Below are positions 1-9,315 of a DNA stretch of 64,000 nt, piece after piece (position 1 is the first letter of the stretch; each line of letters opens with the position of its first letter). The notes under the pieces are model-generated. The model was not told the DNA's origin. It made no database searches and was given only the letters and a program-made list of their open reading frames with translations. The stretch comes from Endothia cerciana. Taxonomy: Eukaryota > Ascomycota > Sordariomycetes > Diaporthales > Cryphonectriaceae. Both the position numbers and the translations under genes were made by a program. The stretch is from NCBI GenBank assembly GCA_026119935.1, contig JALRMH010000032.1, forward strand, positions 372,001 through 436,000. The letters are read 5' to 3'.

Positions 1-1363
1 TGGCCGGGACGGGGGCGGTCGGGGGGCGCGGGTGACTATTAAAGACGGAGAGACAGACACTACTGAGGAAGGACAAAAGAAATAACACGACCGATTTAAG
101 GTTCGTCTGATCGTCGAGGCCAAGAAAGTACCCTTTGGGGGGGGGGGGGGAGGTACACACTACTGTGGTACCTACCTGCCCCCGAAGGTCCAAAAAATAT
201 GCCAGGACTGCCAAGACCGCTTCTGCATCACAACTCTCGGCACCTGTTGCATCGGGCTTGGCTTCCAATTCATGCGCGATAATATGCCTTGTGACCGGCC
301 CCCCCCCTCCCCGGGGGCTTCTTGAGAAGAAGAAGAAGAAGAAGAAGAACTGCGGGATACTCGACGTCGTGGCGGCTCGCTCCCGTGGCGCGTCCCGCCT
401 GGCGGCTGCGTCGTTCTGACGACGAGCGATGACGGTGCCACAGCAGGGAGGGGGAACAAGAAAACAGGGCACGAACCCCACCGCCTCCCAACGGCCCGGG
501 TCGCGAGGTCTCAACCGACTAGGGCTCTTCCCGAGGGGAGAACGAGCTGAAGACAAAGGGGGTCGGAACCCGAAGATCCGTCCCTGCTGCGAACGCCGCG
601 GTACAGGGTAGGGGCCTTTATGACCAGGACCACTAGTGCATACCATAGTATCACAGTTGAAACCTAGGATGGCAAACGAGCATGTATCCGCTGTCTGTGT
701 CTACTACTACTATGTAGTAAGCGAGGTGCTAGCAGCAATCATGCAGTCGGTAATCTACGGCGGGGCTGTCGGCCGCGTGTGCCTGCCCACGCCTTTCCGC
801 TGCCCCGCGCTGTTGATTCCGTCCCGCCCTCAAGTCGGAGGGGCCAGTGAGGCCAGTGAGGCCAGTGAGGCCAGTGAGGCCAGTGAGGCCAGTGAGGCCA
901 GTGAGTGCCCACGGCGTGCCACGGGTACAGCCGCTACCGGCCCAGGCTGCCGGAATAGCTGATGACATACCAAAACATGCCACAGCTATGATGCCCTCCC
1001 TGCCCTCTCTGTCCCCCCCCCCCCCCGTCTCTGTGATGAGAGGAAGAGGGAGAGACCGTCAGACTATCTAGACAGGTTGGAATGAGCCAGGGGGTGAGGG
1101 TGTTCCCCTGATCCCTCCCCTTCTTTTGGTGGTTGTGAGAGTCGAGGTTCAGCCCTGGCGTCTCATCAATCGTTCCGGTAGCCTGCCGACCTGAAAAATT
1201 TCTCGCTGAGTCATAGAGGCACCACATAAAGTGCCCCGGCCGGTTCCAGCGATCCAGGCTTTGCGTCCGACCGACCAGCCAACCACCACCGCCTTCACCA
1301 CCTCTCACCACTCGTCACTGCAGCACTACGCTCAGGAGTACTTTTGACGCTCTTATCTCAGCC
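1..1363. other. Upstream non-coding region of the adenylosuccinate synthetase paralogue
   Basis: No convincing gene is visible. The stretch has a run of about 13 G near 138-150, a GAA-type run near 330-350, a tandem 9-mer (842-904) and a run of about 14 C near 1013-1026. Short open frames are low in complexity and have no family motif. The last few hundred bases are presumably the promoter and 5' leader of the gene starting at 1364. I looked for the CGG-TAAG half-site seen in the two promoters downstream and found no convincing copy here. Confidence 0.5.
842..904. repeat. Tandem 9-bp repeat, seven perfect units
   Basis: The unit GGCCAGTGA is repeated seven times without a mismatch. The period is a multiple of three, so a reading frame passes through it as a Ser-Glu-Ala or Gly-Leu-Thr tripeptide repeat, but no surrounding gene is recognisable. 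A minisatellite in intergenic DNA is the simplest reading. Confidence 0.9.
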
Positions 1364-4142
1364 ATGGCGACGATCATATTAGGCGCCCAGTGGGGTATGT
1401 ACATGCTTACTTTTAGTCTGCTGCTTTTGGCTGACCGGATATTCTCTGTCACCAGGCGACGAGGGCGTAAGCAGATAAAGACGTCCAGACAGCTGCACAT
1501 GGGCTGATATTGATCCTCTTACAGAAAGGGAAGCTCGTGGACGCGGAACTTGTACGTACCTCAGGCACATCTGCCCCCCTTCCCCCATCCCCCCCCTCGG
1601 CCTGCCAATTGTACCTTCCGGGGCCGCCCTCAGGCCCTGGTCTCGACAACCTGTTTGGGACCGTCACGTGGGACCTGCCATCGCCTTCATAGTCTCGATC
1701 CCAGCTCCTACTCAGTGGACAGTACTGACCCTTGACCGCAGCATACCGCCCGTGCCAAGCTCGTGGCCAGGGCTGCTGGAGTAAAACCCTCCCTCCCCCA
1801 CCCCGTGGTGATGATCCAGGAAGTGCTGAGGGCGACCCGCAGCCCGTGGTCGTCCTCCCAGGCCTTCCTGCATAGGAAGCAGACATACTGACTTGTGCTC
1901 AAGGGTCACAATGCCGGCCATTCCATTGTGTGCGTCAAGGCCATACTTGAGGACGTAAACTTTCTTGCTAACATACACACAGGGCTCAGGGCGTATCATA
2001 TGAGTGGGTCTTATATCAGCGCGGCTGTCACATGATGGATGCTGATCAGACATAGCTTTCACCTCCTCCCCAGCGGTCTGGTTGCCGAGCACTGCAAGGT
2101 CAACCTCATCGGCTCCGGGGTGGTGTTTCATGTACCTACCTTCTTCTCCGAGCTGGCGGTGCTGGAGAAGAAGGGCCTGAGGAACGTCCACGACCGTATC
2201 TTCGTCTCTGACCGTGTCTCCATCGACCTGGACCTTCACATCGCCGTCGACGGCCTTGAGGAGATCGAGCTCGGATCGCGCAAGATCGGTACCACCGGCC
2301 GGGGAATCGGACCTGCGTATGCATCAAAAGCCGCCGTAAGTCCATCCCACGTCCCCTATAGACTGGTCATGGCACTATTTCAGCATGTCTTTTTTTTTTT
2401 TTTTTTTTTGGTTTTCGGTTTTTTTTTGGGTTTTTTTTTTCTTTCCTTTCACCCTCTACATTTCCCTATTCGTGGTATCCATCCATATGGCTTCTAACCT
2501 GCACCAGCGGACCGGAATCAAACTTGCCGACATCTTCGAGGCCGAGACGTTCGAGAGGAAACTCCGACACTTGTACTCGGGGTACTCCAAGCGCTACGGT
2601 GACCTCCTCAAGTACGATGTCGAGGATGAGCTCAAGCGGTTCGAGGGCTACCGGGGGTCCATGGCGAGGTATACGGTCGACGCGGTCGCGCTCGTAAAGG
2701 ACGCGCAGGACAAGAACACGGAAATCCTCATCGAGGGCGCCAATGCTCTCATGCTCGATGTCGACTATGGAACGGTAGGTCGTCTTGCGGCTTGCACCTC
2801 CCGCTTTCTTATCTAGGGAGCTTAATCCGCTGACCCAATAATTGCAGTACCCATACGTTACTTCATCAAACACGGGGCTGGGCGGTATCTTCACCGGCCT
2901 TGCGATCGACCCCCGGAAGATCCGCGAGGTCGTTGGGTATGTCTATATGTCACAGACATAGTACTAATGTGATGTCTAATGTTGTTTCCAAAAATAGGGT
3001 AGTGAAAGCCTACACCACCAGGGTCGGAGAGGGGCCCTTTGCCACTGAAGACACTGCCGAGTAGGTCCCGACTGGTTCACGTATCTGGCCACATCGTGTG
3101 ATTGACCAGCATTAGGGCGGGCATAAAGCTGCAGGACATCGGCCGGGAATGGGTGCGTACCTATATTCTGGACGAATATGGTTGAGAGGTTTGCTGATCT
3201 GTCCTCAGGGTGTCAGCACAGGACGCAAGAGGCGGTGCGGCTGGTACGTTCCCACGCTCGTGTCTGGGTGGACTAACTCGACAACTAACTTGAGATAGGC
3301 TCGGTAAGTGTTTGCGTTGCCTCAGACCCTAACTTCCTTTCCGCTGATCATCTTTATCGCAGATCTGGTGGTAGTGAAATACAGTACAGTATGAGGGTCC
3401 CCCATTACAGGCGGTTTCAAATCCCCATCGCCCTGCTAAAGAAAACATAGGCTATCAACCACTACACGGCATTGAACCTCACAAAGGTATATTCACGAAC
3501 GTATCACCTCTGGAGGTATGACCTGCTGATCCTGATCAAACCGTTAGCTGGACGTGCTCGATTCGTTCCTGACGATCAAGATTGCCATCGGGTACAAGGA
3601 TCCGCAGACAGGCCAGGTAATTGAATCCCCGGCACACTTTTGTGACCCCTAAGGTATCAGTGGCTGATCATGTTGTCATCAGGAACTGGCCTCGTTCCCG
3701 GCAAGTCTCGACCAGCTCGCGCGTGTTGAGGTTGTCTACCACGAGATGCCGGGCTGGAACACCCCGACCACGCACATAAAGAGATATTCCGAACTGCCAA
3801 AGGAGGCGCGTGGCTACGTGGAGGTGCGTATCTAGGGACTCACTGCCAGCCTCGGATGACTGACCGTTCACTTCAAATCCAGTTCATAGAGACGTTCATC
3901 GGAGTCAAGGCATGCTGTGATCCAAGCGGCAGCTTCTACGTTTTGACGAAGTGAATATAACACTGACAACGACGACAGATCAAGTGGATTGGCACGGGTC
4001 CCGATCGCGGTAATACTCCCCCTTCGTGCTTTCTCCGAAGTGCAACACGCGGTACAGGAGTCTTGAAAGGTCCAGCACTGTTTGAAGGACTTATGCTAAC
4101 CCTGTGGATATGATAGAGGACATGATCAGTCGTATTGACTGA
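1364..4142 (+). CDS. Adenylosuccinate synthetase paralogue, 19 exons
   Basis: Adenylosuccinate synthetase joins IMP and aspartate with GTP to form adenylosuccinate in AMP synthesis. Exons by eye: 1364-1394, 1456-1466, 1525-1551, 1742-1780, 1904-1929, 2050-2335, 2508-2774, 2848-2936, 2998-3060, 3110-3152, 3209-3243, 3299-3303, 3363-3388, 3451-3486, 3548-3616, 3683-3823, 3883-3909, 3979-4009 and 4117-4142. They sum to 1278 nt, 425 aa, the usual family length, with no internal stop. Motifs in order: WGDEGKGK with the catalytic Asp, GGHNAGHSIV (normally GGNNAGHTIV), GTTGRGIGPAY, EGANALMLDVDYGTYPYVTS, STGRKRRCGW, LDLVVVKYS, and the C-terminal IKWIGTGPDRE. The family fold and active-site loops therefore look complete, but many positions differ from the housekeeping enzyme. 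Eighteen introns is very unusual for a filamentous ascomycete. The intron at 3910 begins GC and the rest are GT-AG. It lies upstream of a superfamily lyase, a regulator and a transporter, so a role outside primary AMP synthesis, or a target-duplicate self-resistance role, is possible. The family call is firm and the role is inferred. Confidence 0.9.
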
Positions 4143-5962
4143 GTTGTCAACGGTTAGGCTAGAGCAAGACTTTCTGTTGCTTACAGCGACTTGACAGGGG
4201 GCCCCCGGGGGGGGGGGGGCGAGAGTAAAAGCATTCATTTCCCGCGTGGTGCTCGAGAGCCTTCAACATATGGCTGGGATGTTCACGGGTGGACAATCTA
4301 GAAAAATAGACAGTTAGATCCATGGGCTTGTCCAGTCAGCTGGCTCCAGACCCGTTGTTGGAGCAATGCATTTTGGTGGTGCTAGGTACGCACGCGCCTT
4401 GGACATGCTTTCGAGCGCCCGTTCCTATGTGATTCTCATGTAGTCTCTCCTTGATAGGACACACGCGGGCTATTCCCCCACATTGTCCCAGCCGAAGTGG
4501 GTGCCGCCTGAGCTTGCTCCACCGCTGTAGAACAACACATGGCGGCCGCTCTTCTTCGTCCCGCCGTCACAGATCTCTCTAGCGTAGTCCATCCGCCCAA
4601 AATAAACAAAGCTGCCGCCACAAACACAGTCTGAGACTTTTGACCGGGAATCGTCATCTCCCTCCGGCGCAAAGAGCGACTCTGTCCCCACCATCCATCT
4701 TCCGTTCTCTGGCAGCACGTCCGGGTTGTTTTTTTTTTATTACCCGCTGTAGGTAGGGCTGTGTTGCAAGTGTATAATGCACCTCGCCTCTTCCCCGGCC
4801 GGCTGCCTCAAAACCTTGGAGCACTACCACTAGCACTTTAAAATGACCGAAAAAAATCTCGAGTACGGTAGTAGGGGACATAAGTAACATCCTCACGATT
4901 CCATTCTAGTTAACGGATTGGACTCGTGTTTTCGTCTGCTCATGTCTCACGTTTGTCTTCTTATGCAGCTCGCCGGGATCCATTTTTCCCCTACCATCTA
5001 TGAAGGTCGTCTGGAGGACTATGTGAGGCTTCGTGCTACCTGTCCCTTAGGTTTTTTCATTCAGAATGTGAATACCAGGGAGGTCATCCCATATTGGAGA
5101 ACCTACACCTGAGCCTGTTGTGGATGCTCAACTCTCTTATCTAAAAAATGGAATAGCCTACAAGAGATCTCAAAAAAATAATCTCGAGAAGGATGAACTC
5201 ACATCACATCTGTAATTGGAGTATACATGCTAGCCTAAAGGATGGTCCTAAGGATGGGGGTGAGACCTCGTGGTGTCTATGAGAATATGTAATTAATCTT
5301 TCATAACTTCTTCATCAGCTATAGAACACCGCCGACCTACCCCAATTGTTTGTTGGTCAACGAGGACAGGTTTCTTAAAAGGAGTTTGCCTTTCTAACTA
5401 TTTTCTTCCGATATGGTCTTCAAAGGTATAGATACATATAATTATATGGTTTCTGACACACATAAATATCCTGCAGTTGAACAGCTTTCTTGACACTTCT
5501 TACATATATATATTTCCTCTTTACAGGGTAGCCCGTGCAGTTCTGCAACAGTTTTAATGCCTCGTACGCAACAGATTGCAAAAGACAGCTGCTGCCCTTC
5601 AAAATTCTTATCAAGGCAAGCCGCACTCGGCAATTATCGTTTCCCACGTGCAGCACGCTGAGACTGCTCACTAATTACAAAGTCGATCGTCTCCCGAAAA
5701 ACGTCCCCCCCCCCCCCAATGCCCCAGGGATTCCCAACTGATTCGCTGGTCATGTGCAGACATCGTTCATGTCGAGCAGATCAGAGTCCTTTGTGTCTTT
5801 TTCCTTTAATTTCCTGCTCTGCCACGGGACCCACCGACTAGCCCCGGGGCCCATAGCCTGTGGCGACCCACCCAGCTCGGCCCACCTACCACATATCGGT
5901 CTTGAAAGGATGAGTCATAAATAAACTTTCTCAACCAGAATTTCAACATACACTAGTCTGTT
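4143..5962. other. Intergenic region without a recognisable gene
   Basis: Short open frames on both strands (for example 4436-4896 minus and 4918-5112 plus) carry no motif I know. A run of about 12 G lies at 4208-4219 and one of about 12 C at 5706-5717. The right part is moderately AT-rich. I see nothing else that I can support. Confidence 0.4.
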
Positions 5963-6065
5963 GGTCCCGTAGCTCAGCTGGTTAGAGCGTCGTACTAATA
6001 TTTCCTGCTTCAATGGGAAACATTAAGTGATGCGAAGGTCGCGAGTTCGATCCTCTCCGGGACCA
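5963..6065 (+). tRNA. tRNA-Ile(AAT) with a 29-nt intron
   Basis: The acceptor arms GGTCCCG (5963-5969) and CGGGACC (6058-6064) pair perfectly and are followed by an A discriminator. The D arm GCTC...GAGC is clear. The anticodon stem TCGTA pairs with TGCGA (one G-T pair) and the loop reads C-T-A-A-T-A, giving anticodon AAT. About 29 nt are inserted after the base 3' of the anticodon, the canonical place for nuclear tRNA introns. The T arm GCGAG-TTCGATC-CTCTC has one C-T mismatch. A T run follows at once, as expected for a Pol III terminator. The isotype rests on my placing of the anticodon. Confidence 0.85.
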
Positions 6066-6249
6066 TTCCTTTTTTTGTCTTCTTTCCTCTCCTTTCCTCT
6101 TACATGGCGGGCGCTGTGCGCCTTCTTTTCTCTCCTTTTTCCTTTTCCTTTCTTTCCATTCTCACCTTCGCTCTCTCATAATGATTATCGCCTGCTGCCG
6201 AAAAATCGAAAACGAGAAACAGAAAAAAGGAGCTGGTTTCCTGATTAGT

Positions 6250-6480
6250 ATATGCTTGTGATGAGCACTGCAGTAATCCGAAGATTCCAAAGCACACAAA
6301 GGGTTTATGCTAACAAGAGCGGTGCCAAGTATAGGCCTTGAATAGGAAACAGTTCTCTGAGGTCTGAATGCAAGTGTTCACTGCCTTTGGGGCTACTGGA
6401 TTGTAGAAGTAACCCAATACTTAGATTGACGACTGAAGAGCTATGTACAAGATCTATCCAGGTGGTAAAGAACGTGAGGT
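6250..6480 (+). repeat. Dispersed repeat, copy A (least mutated)
   Basis: This roughly 230-bp stretch recurs as copy B (about 7255-7425, same strand) and copy C (about 15120-15345, inverted). Shared landmarks are ATGAGCACTGCAGTAATCCG, GGTTTATGCTAACAAGAGCG, a segment around AGGCCTTGAATA, ATACTTAGATTGACGA, and a TATCCAGGTGGTAAAGAA end. Differences between copies are mainly transitions, as repeat-induced point mutation would leave. There is no coding capacity. It may be a fragment of a larger transposon or a non-autonomous element. Confidence 0.75.
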
Positions 6481-6591
6481 TATATATCCAGCCCTTCAGT
6501 CCTGGAGTCGCTCGGTGACTGTTGCGGTCCGCTGCGTGGGCCGGGAGGACCGCTCTGCGATTGCTGCGGTCCACTGCTTATTGGCCGCGCC

Positions 6592-6967
6592 TGTAACCCT
6601 AACCCTGGTTACATAAGCATTCTTTCCTGTGGGTGTTGGATCCAGCTTCCTGGCTTCCGGCTAGTTGTTCCGCGTGACCCGTTTTGTGACCTGCATGTTG
6701 GATGGGTCATGTCACAGACCCGTCCCGCCAGCCTAGTCCTGACCCCAGGGTTAGGGGTGAGCTTACATAATCAGGTTATGTAAGCCTGGTTCGGGATAAA
6801 ATCCTGATTCTGTCCGTCCTGCTTGCCAGTTCTATGTTGTAGCTCTTCGAGCTACGTCTTGACAATAGCGCCTGTACCTGCCCGAGGATAGTGCCAGTCT
6901 GTAGCAATATACACCTCCGCCCGCCTGCTCAACGTCTATCTATTCTTCTGCCTGCTGGCCCGTGACA
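6592..6967. mobile_element. Candidate solo LTR, 376 bp
   Basis: The stretch begins TGTAACC and ends GTGACA, so it has the 5'-TGT...ACA-3' ends usual for LTRs. It is GC-richer than the AT-rich DNA around it and sits between copies A and B of the dispersed repeat. Internally it has an inverted pair around CTTACATAA / TTATGTAAG. The five bases on each side do not match, so there is no target-site duplication. That leaves open a deletion derivative or a chance TG/CA pair. Confidence 0.35.
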
Positions 6968-7254
6968 ATATATATCTTATAAAGAAGTGTTAAGACTACG
7001 CTAATATTCAAATAACACATTATTCTTTAATGCTTTACGCACTATATTTTCTGTATAGAAAGAATAGCTAAGGGGCTTCAGAGTGCATAAATTACTTGGA
7101 AACGTAGCAATCCTATCGAATATATATATCGATAGAATTTCCACCTGTCTAGGGTAACTATTGCTAGGCTAGATATCTTGATTAGCTGAATTCAACCTGC
7201 TACTATTTCAGACCTATATATTTCCTTTTTAGGTCTATCCATCCGTCAGATTTT

Positions 7255-7425
7255 AATATGCTAAGTATAGGCCTTGAATAAGGAAATATAAAGCTAACTA
7301 TCGATTGCAAATATTCACCATCTCAAAGGCTACTGAATAGTAGACTGTAATCCGATACTTAGATTAACGATCGAAGAGCTGTATATGAGATCTATCTTGG
7401 TGGTAAAGAATGTGAGATCACTGGG
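7255..7425 (+). repeat. Dispersed repeat, copy B (AT-shifted)
   Basis: It aligns with copy A from the ATGCTAAGTATAGGCCTTGAA segment through ATACTTAGATTAACGA to TATCTTGGTGGTAAAGAA. Most differences are C-to-T or G-to-A relative to copies A and C, which fits RIP. The DNA to its left (about 6970-7250) is AT-rich and featureless and is probably also RIP-damaged repeat. Confidence 0.7.
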
Positions 7426-7451
7426 GTCAGGGTCAGGGTCAGGGTCAGGGT
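7426..7451. repeat. Short TCAGGG array
   Basis: About four consecutive TCAGGG units directly follow repeat copy B and lie within 40 bp of the end of the lyase gene. The unit is one base away from the fungal telomere unit TTAGGG. A short telomere-like stretch (TAACCCTAACCCT) also occurs at 6593-6605. Confidence 0.75.
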
Positions 7452-7488
7452 GATCTATGGGTATATTCTCTTGCACAAAGACACACAT

Positions 7489-8951
7489 CTAATGGCCATT
7501 CACCTCGTTACTGGAAGCTTTGAGCATATCATCCACCATCAGCTGGCTCGCTCCGAAATAATTCGTGGGATCACACAGGGAAGCCAGCCTGTCCCTGTCC
7601 ATCTTCTCGGTGATCTCCTGCCGGGTGAGCAGGACGTCCAACAAGGGCGTCTTGGTCTCTATTGATTCCTTGCAGCAATCATACACGACGTCATGTGCTT
7701 TCTGCCTCCCGATGAAGGGCGCCAGGCCCATCATGACAGCCTCGCCCACGATCAGGCCCCTCGTCGAGCACAGGTTTTCCACCATGGCGTTCGTGTTCAC
7801 CACGAGGCCCCCAGTGGCGAAGCACGTCTGGTGCAGGGCGCCGACGCATAGCACGAACGCCTCGGGGATGGCGACCCACTCCAGGTGCCAGGGCCCGCTG
7901 GCGCGCTCAAAGTCGACCACCATGGCGTCGAGGCCGAGCCCGGCGTGGGCGCGCAGCAGCTTGCTGGCGGCCAGCACGACCTCGCTCGAGATGGGGTTGC
8001 GCTTCTGCGGCATGGTGGACGACGCGCCGCGCAGGGGGACAAAGGGCTCCGACAGCTCGCCAAACTCGTTGGACGACTGGACAATAATGTCGAGGGCGAT
8101 CTTCCCCAGCGAGCCACCCACGAGGGCCAGGAAGTTGAGCACCTCTGCCACGTTGTCGCGCACCACGTGCCACGTGATGGGCGGGTCGTCGAGGTGCAGC
8201 TCTGCAGCGAGCGCGCCCCGCACCGCGATGCCCTTGCTGCCGCCGTCGGGCCCGGAGCCCAGCGACGCCATAGTGCCCGCCGCGCCGCCGAACTGCACGC
8301 ACAGACAGCGGGCCTTGATCTGCTGGAGCCGTTCTAGGTGCCGCTGGATGCCGGACAGGTACACGGCGCACTTGTATCCAAACGTGCACGGGAGGGCGTG
8401 CTGGAGGTGCGTGCGGCCGGCCATGGGCGTGTCGCGGTGCTCGCGGGACAGGCACTGGAGGGTGGTGATGAGCTCGATCAGGTACCGCTCGACGATCTGC
8501 AGCGCGGCCTTGATCTGTAGCACCGACGCGTCGTCCATGATGTCCTGGGTGGTGGCCCCCCAGTGGATATACTTGGCCACATCCTCGGGCGTCTGCTGGA
8601 CGAGCTGCTCCACAAGTGGTAACACCGGGTAGCCGACGATTTCGGTGTCATGTGACAGCTTTTCAAAGCTGTATAAGAGGAGATGCTGTCAGCCTGGACG
8701 GGTCTTTTCTCGGCATAGTGATGGATGAAAGACGAGGGAGGAGCATACTCGATAACAGCTACGTTCAGAGCCTTTGTGAGCTTCTGCCCTGCTTCTGGGG
8801 GAATAACGCCAACTTTTGACTGGGCACGGGCAAGTGCCGCCTCCGTCTCTATCATACGTCGTGTATAGGCCTCATCTGTAAAGATGTCGCGGATCTCTCG
8901 CGTGCCAAAGAGATTGCGGAAGACACGGGAGTCCAGGGCAGAGATACTCAT
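7489..8951 (-). CDS. Fumarase/aspartase-superfamily lyase (PcaB / adenylosuccinate lyase-like)
   Basis: Two exons on the minus strand, 8951-8749 and 8668-7489, encode 460 aa with no internal stop. The intron starts gtatgc and ends tacag, and splicing restores a continuous D-F-E-K-L frame. The superfamily signature SSTMPQKRNPISSEV is intact, with the mobile catalytic loop Ser. The N-terminal segment MSISALDSRVFRNLFGTRE and the C-terminal GLIVGEAVMMGLAP...GRQKAH resemble 3-carboxy-muconate cycloisomerase (PcaB-type) and the adenylosuccinate lyase C-terminal domain more than fumarase. Members eliminate fumarate from succinyl adducts or cyclise carboxymuconate. Beside an adenylosuccinate synthetase paralogue, cleavage of an N-succinyl intermediate is attractive but unproven. 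It is divergent from the regulator and shares its promoter. Alternative roles are aromatic (protocatechuate) catabolism or a nitrosuccinate-lyase-like reaction. Confidence 0.85.
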
Positions 8952-9315
8952 GGTGAGGGGTCAAGAAGGTCTTCTTCGCTATGGTTGGGGGATTTGGGTC
9001 AAGTCTTACAGACATAATCTCAAACATTCAATTATAGATACTTGTGTCAGGAGATGGAAGTCTTTGGCCACCAGTCCATGCTAGATGCCCTCGCGCCGGT
9101 CCAGTGGGCCAGTGGACACCGGTGGCGCCCTCGCTTTCGGAATAAGGCCTTATTCCGGGGCCTTCATGGCCCCACCCACTTAGCACCCGCTTCCCCACAT
9201 CGTACGTCGATAATTTGCCTGTAGCGACGACGGAGGCGGAGAGTTGGTGTCCTCTGTCGACGCCCACCACGTCTCTTCTCTCCCTTTCAGATGGAATAAT
9301 AATGTGAAGCCAGCA
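8952..9315. promoter_or_regulatory. Divergent promoter between lyase and Zn2Cys6 regulator
   Basis: About 360 bp separate the lyase start (8951, minus) from the likely regulator start (9316, plus). The centre holds the CGG-N14-CCG palindrome described separately. A G/C-rich segment with repeated CCAGTGGG-like words lies just before it. Shared control of both genes is the natural reading. Confidence 0.6.
9138..9157. promoter_or_regulatory. Perfect 20-bp palindrome CGG-N14-CCG, candidate regulator site
   Basis: CGGAATAAGGCCTTATTCCG reads the same on both strands over all 20 bases. Terminal CGG and CCG triplets in inverted orientation are the classic contacts of dimeric Zn2Cys6 proteins, which fits the regulator encoded next door. 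It lies mid-way in the lyase/regulator promoter. A related imperfect site is at 11878-11902, before the transporter. Confidence 0.6.

Noticed and set aside
7565..8632. 355-codon plus-strand frame over the lyase
   Set aside because: It is the antisense shadow of the lyase exon in GC-rich DNA, with no motif.
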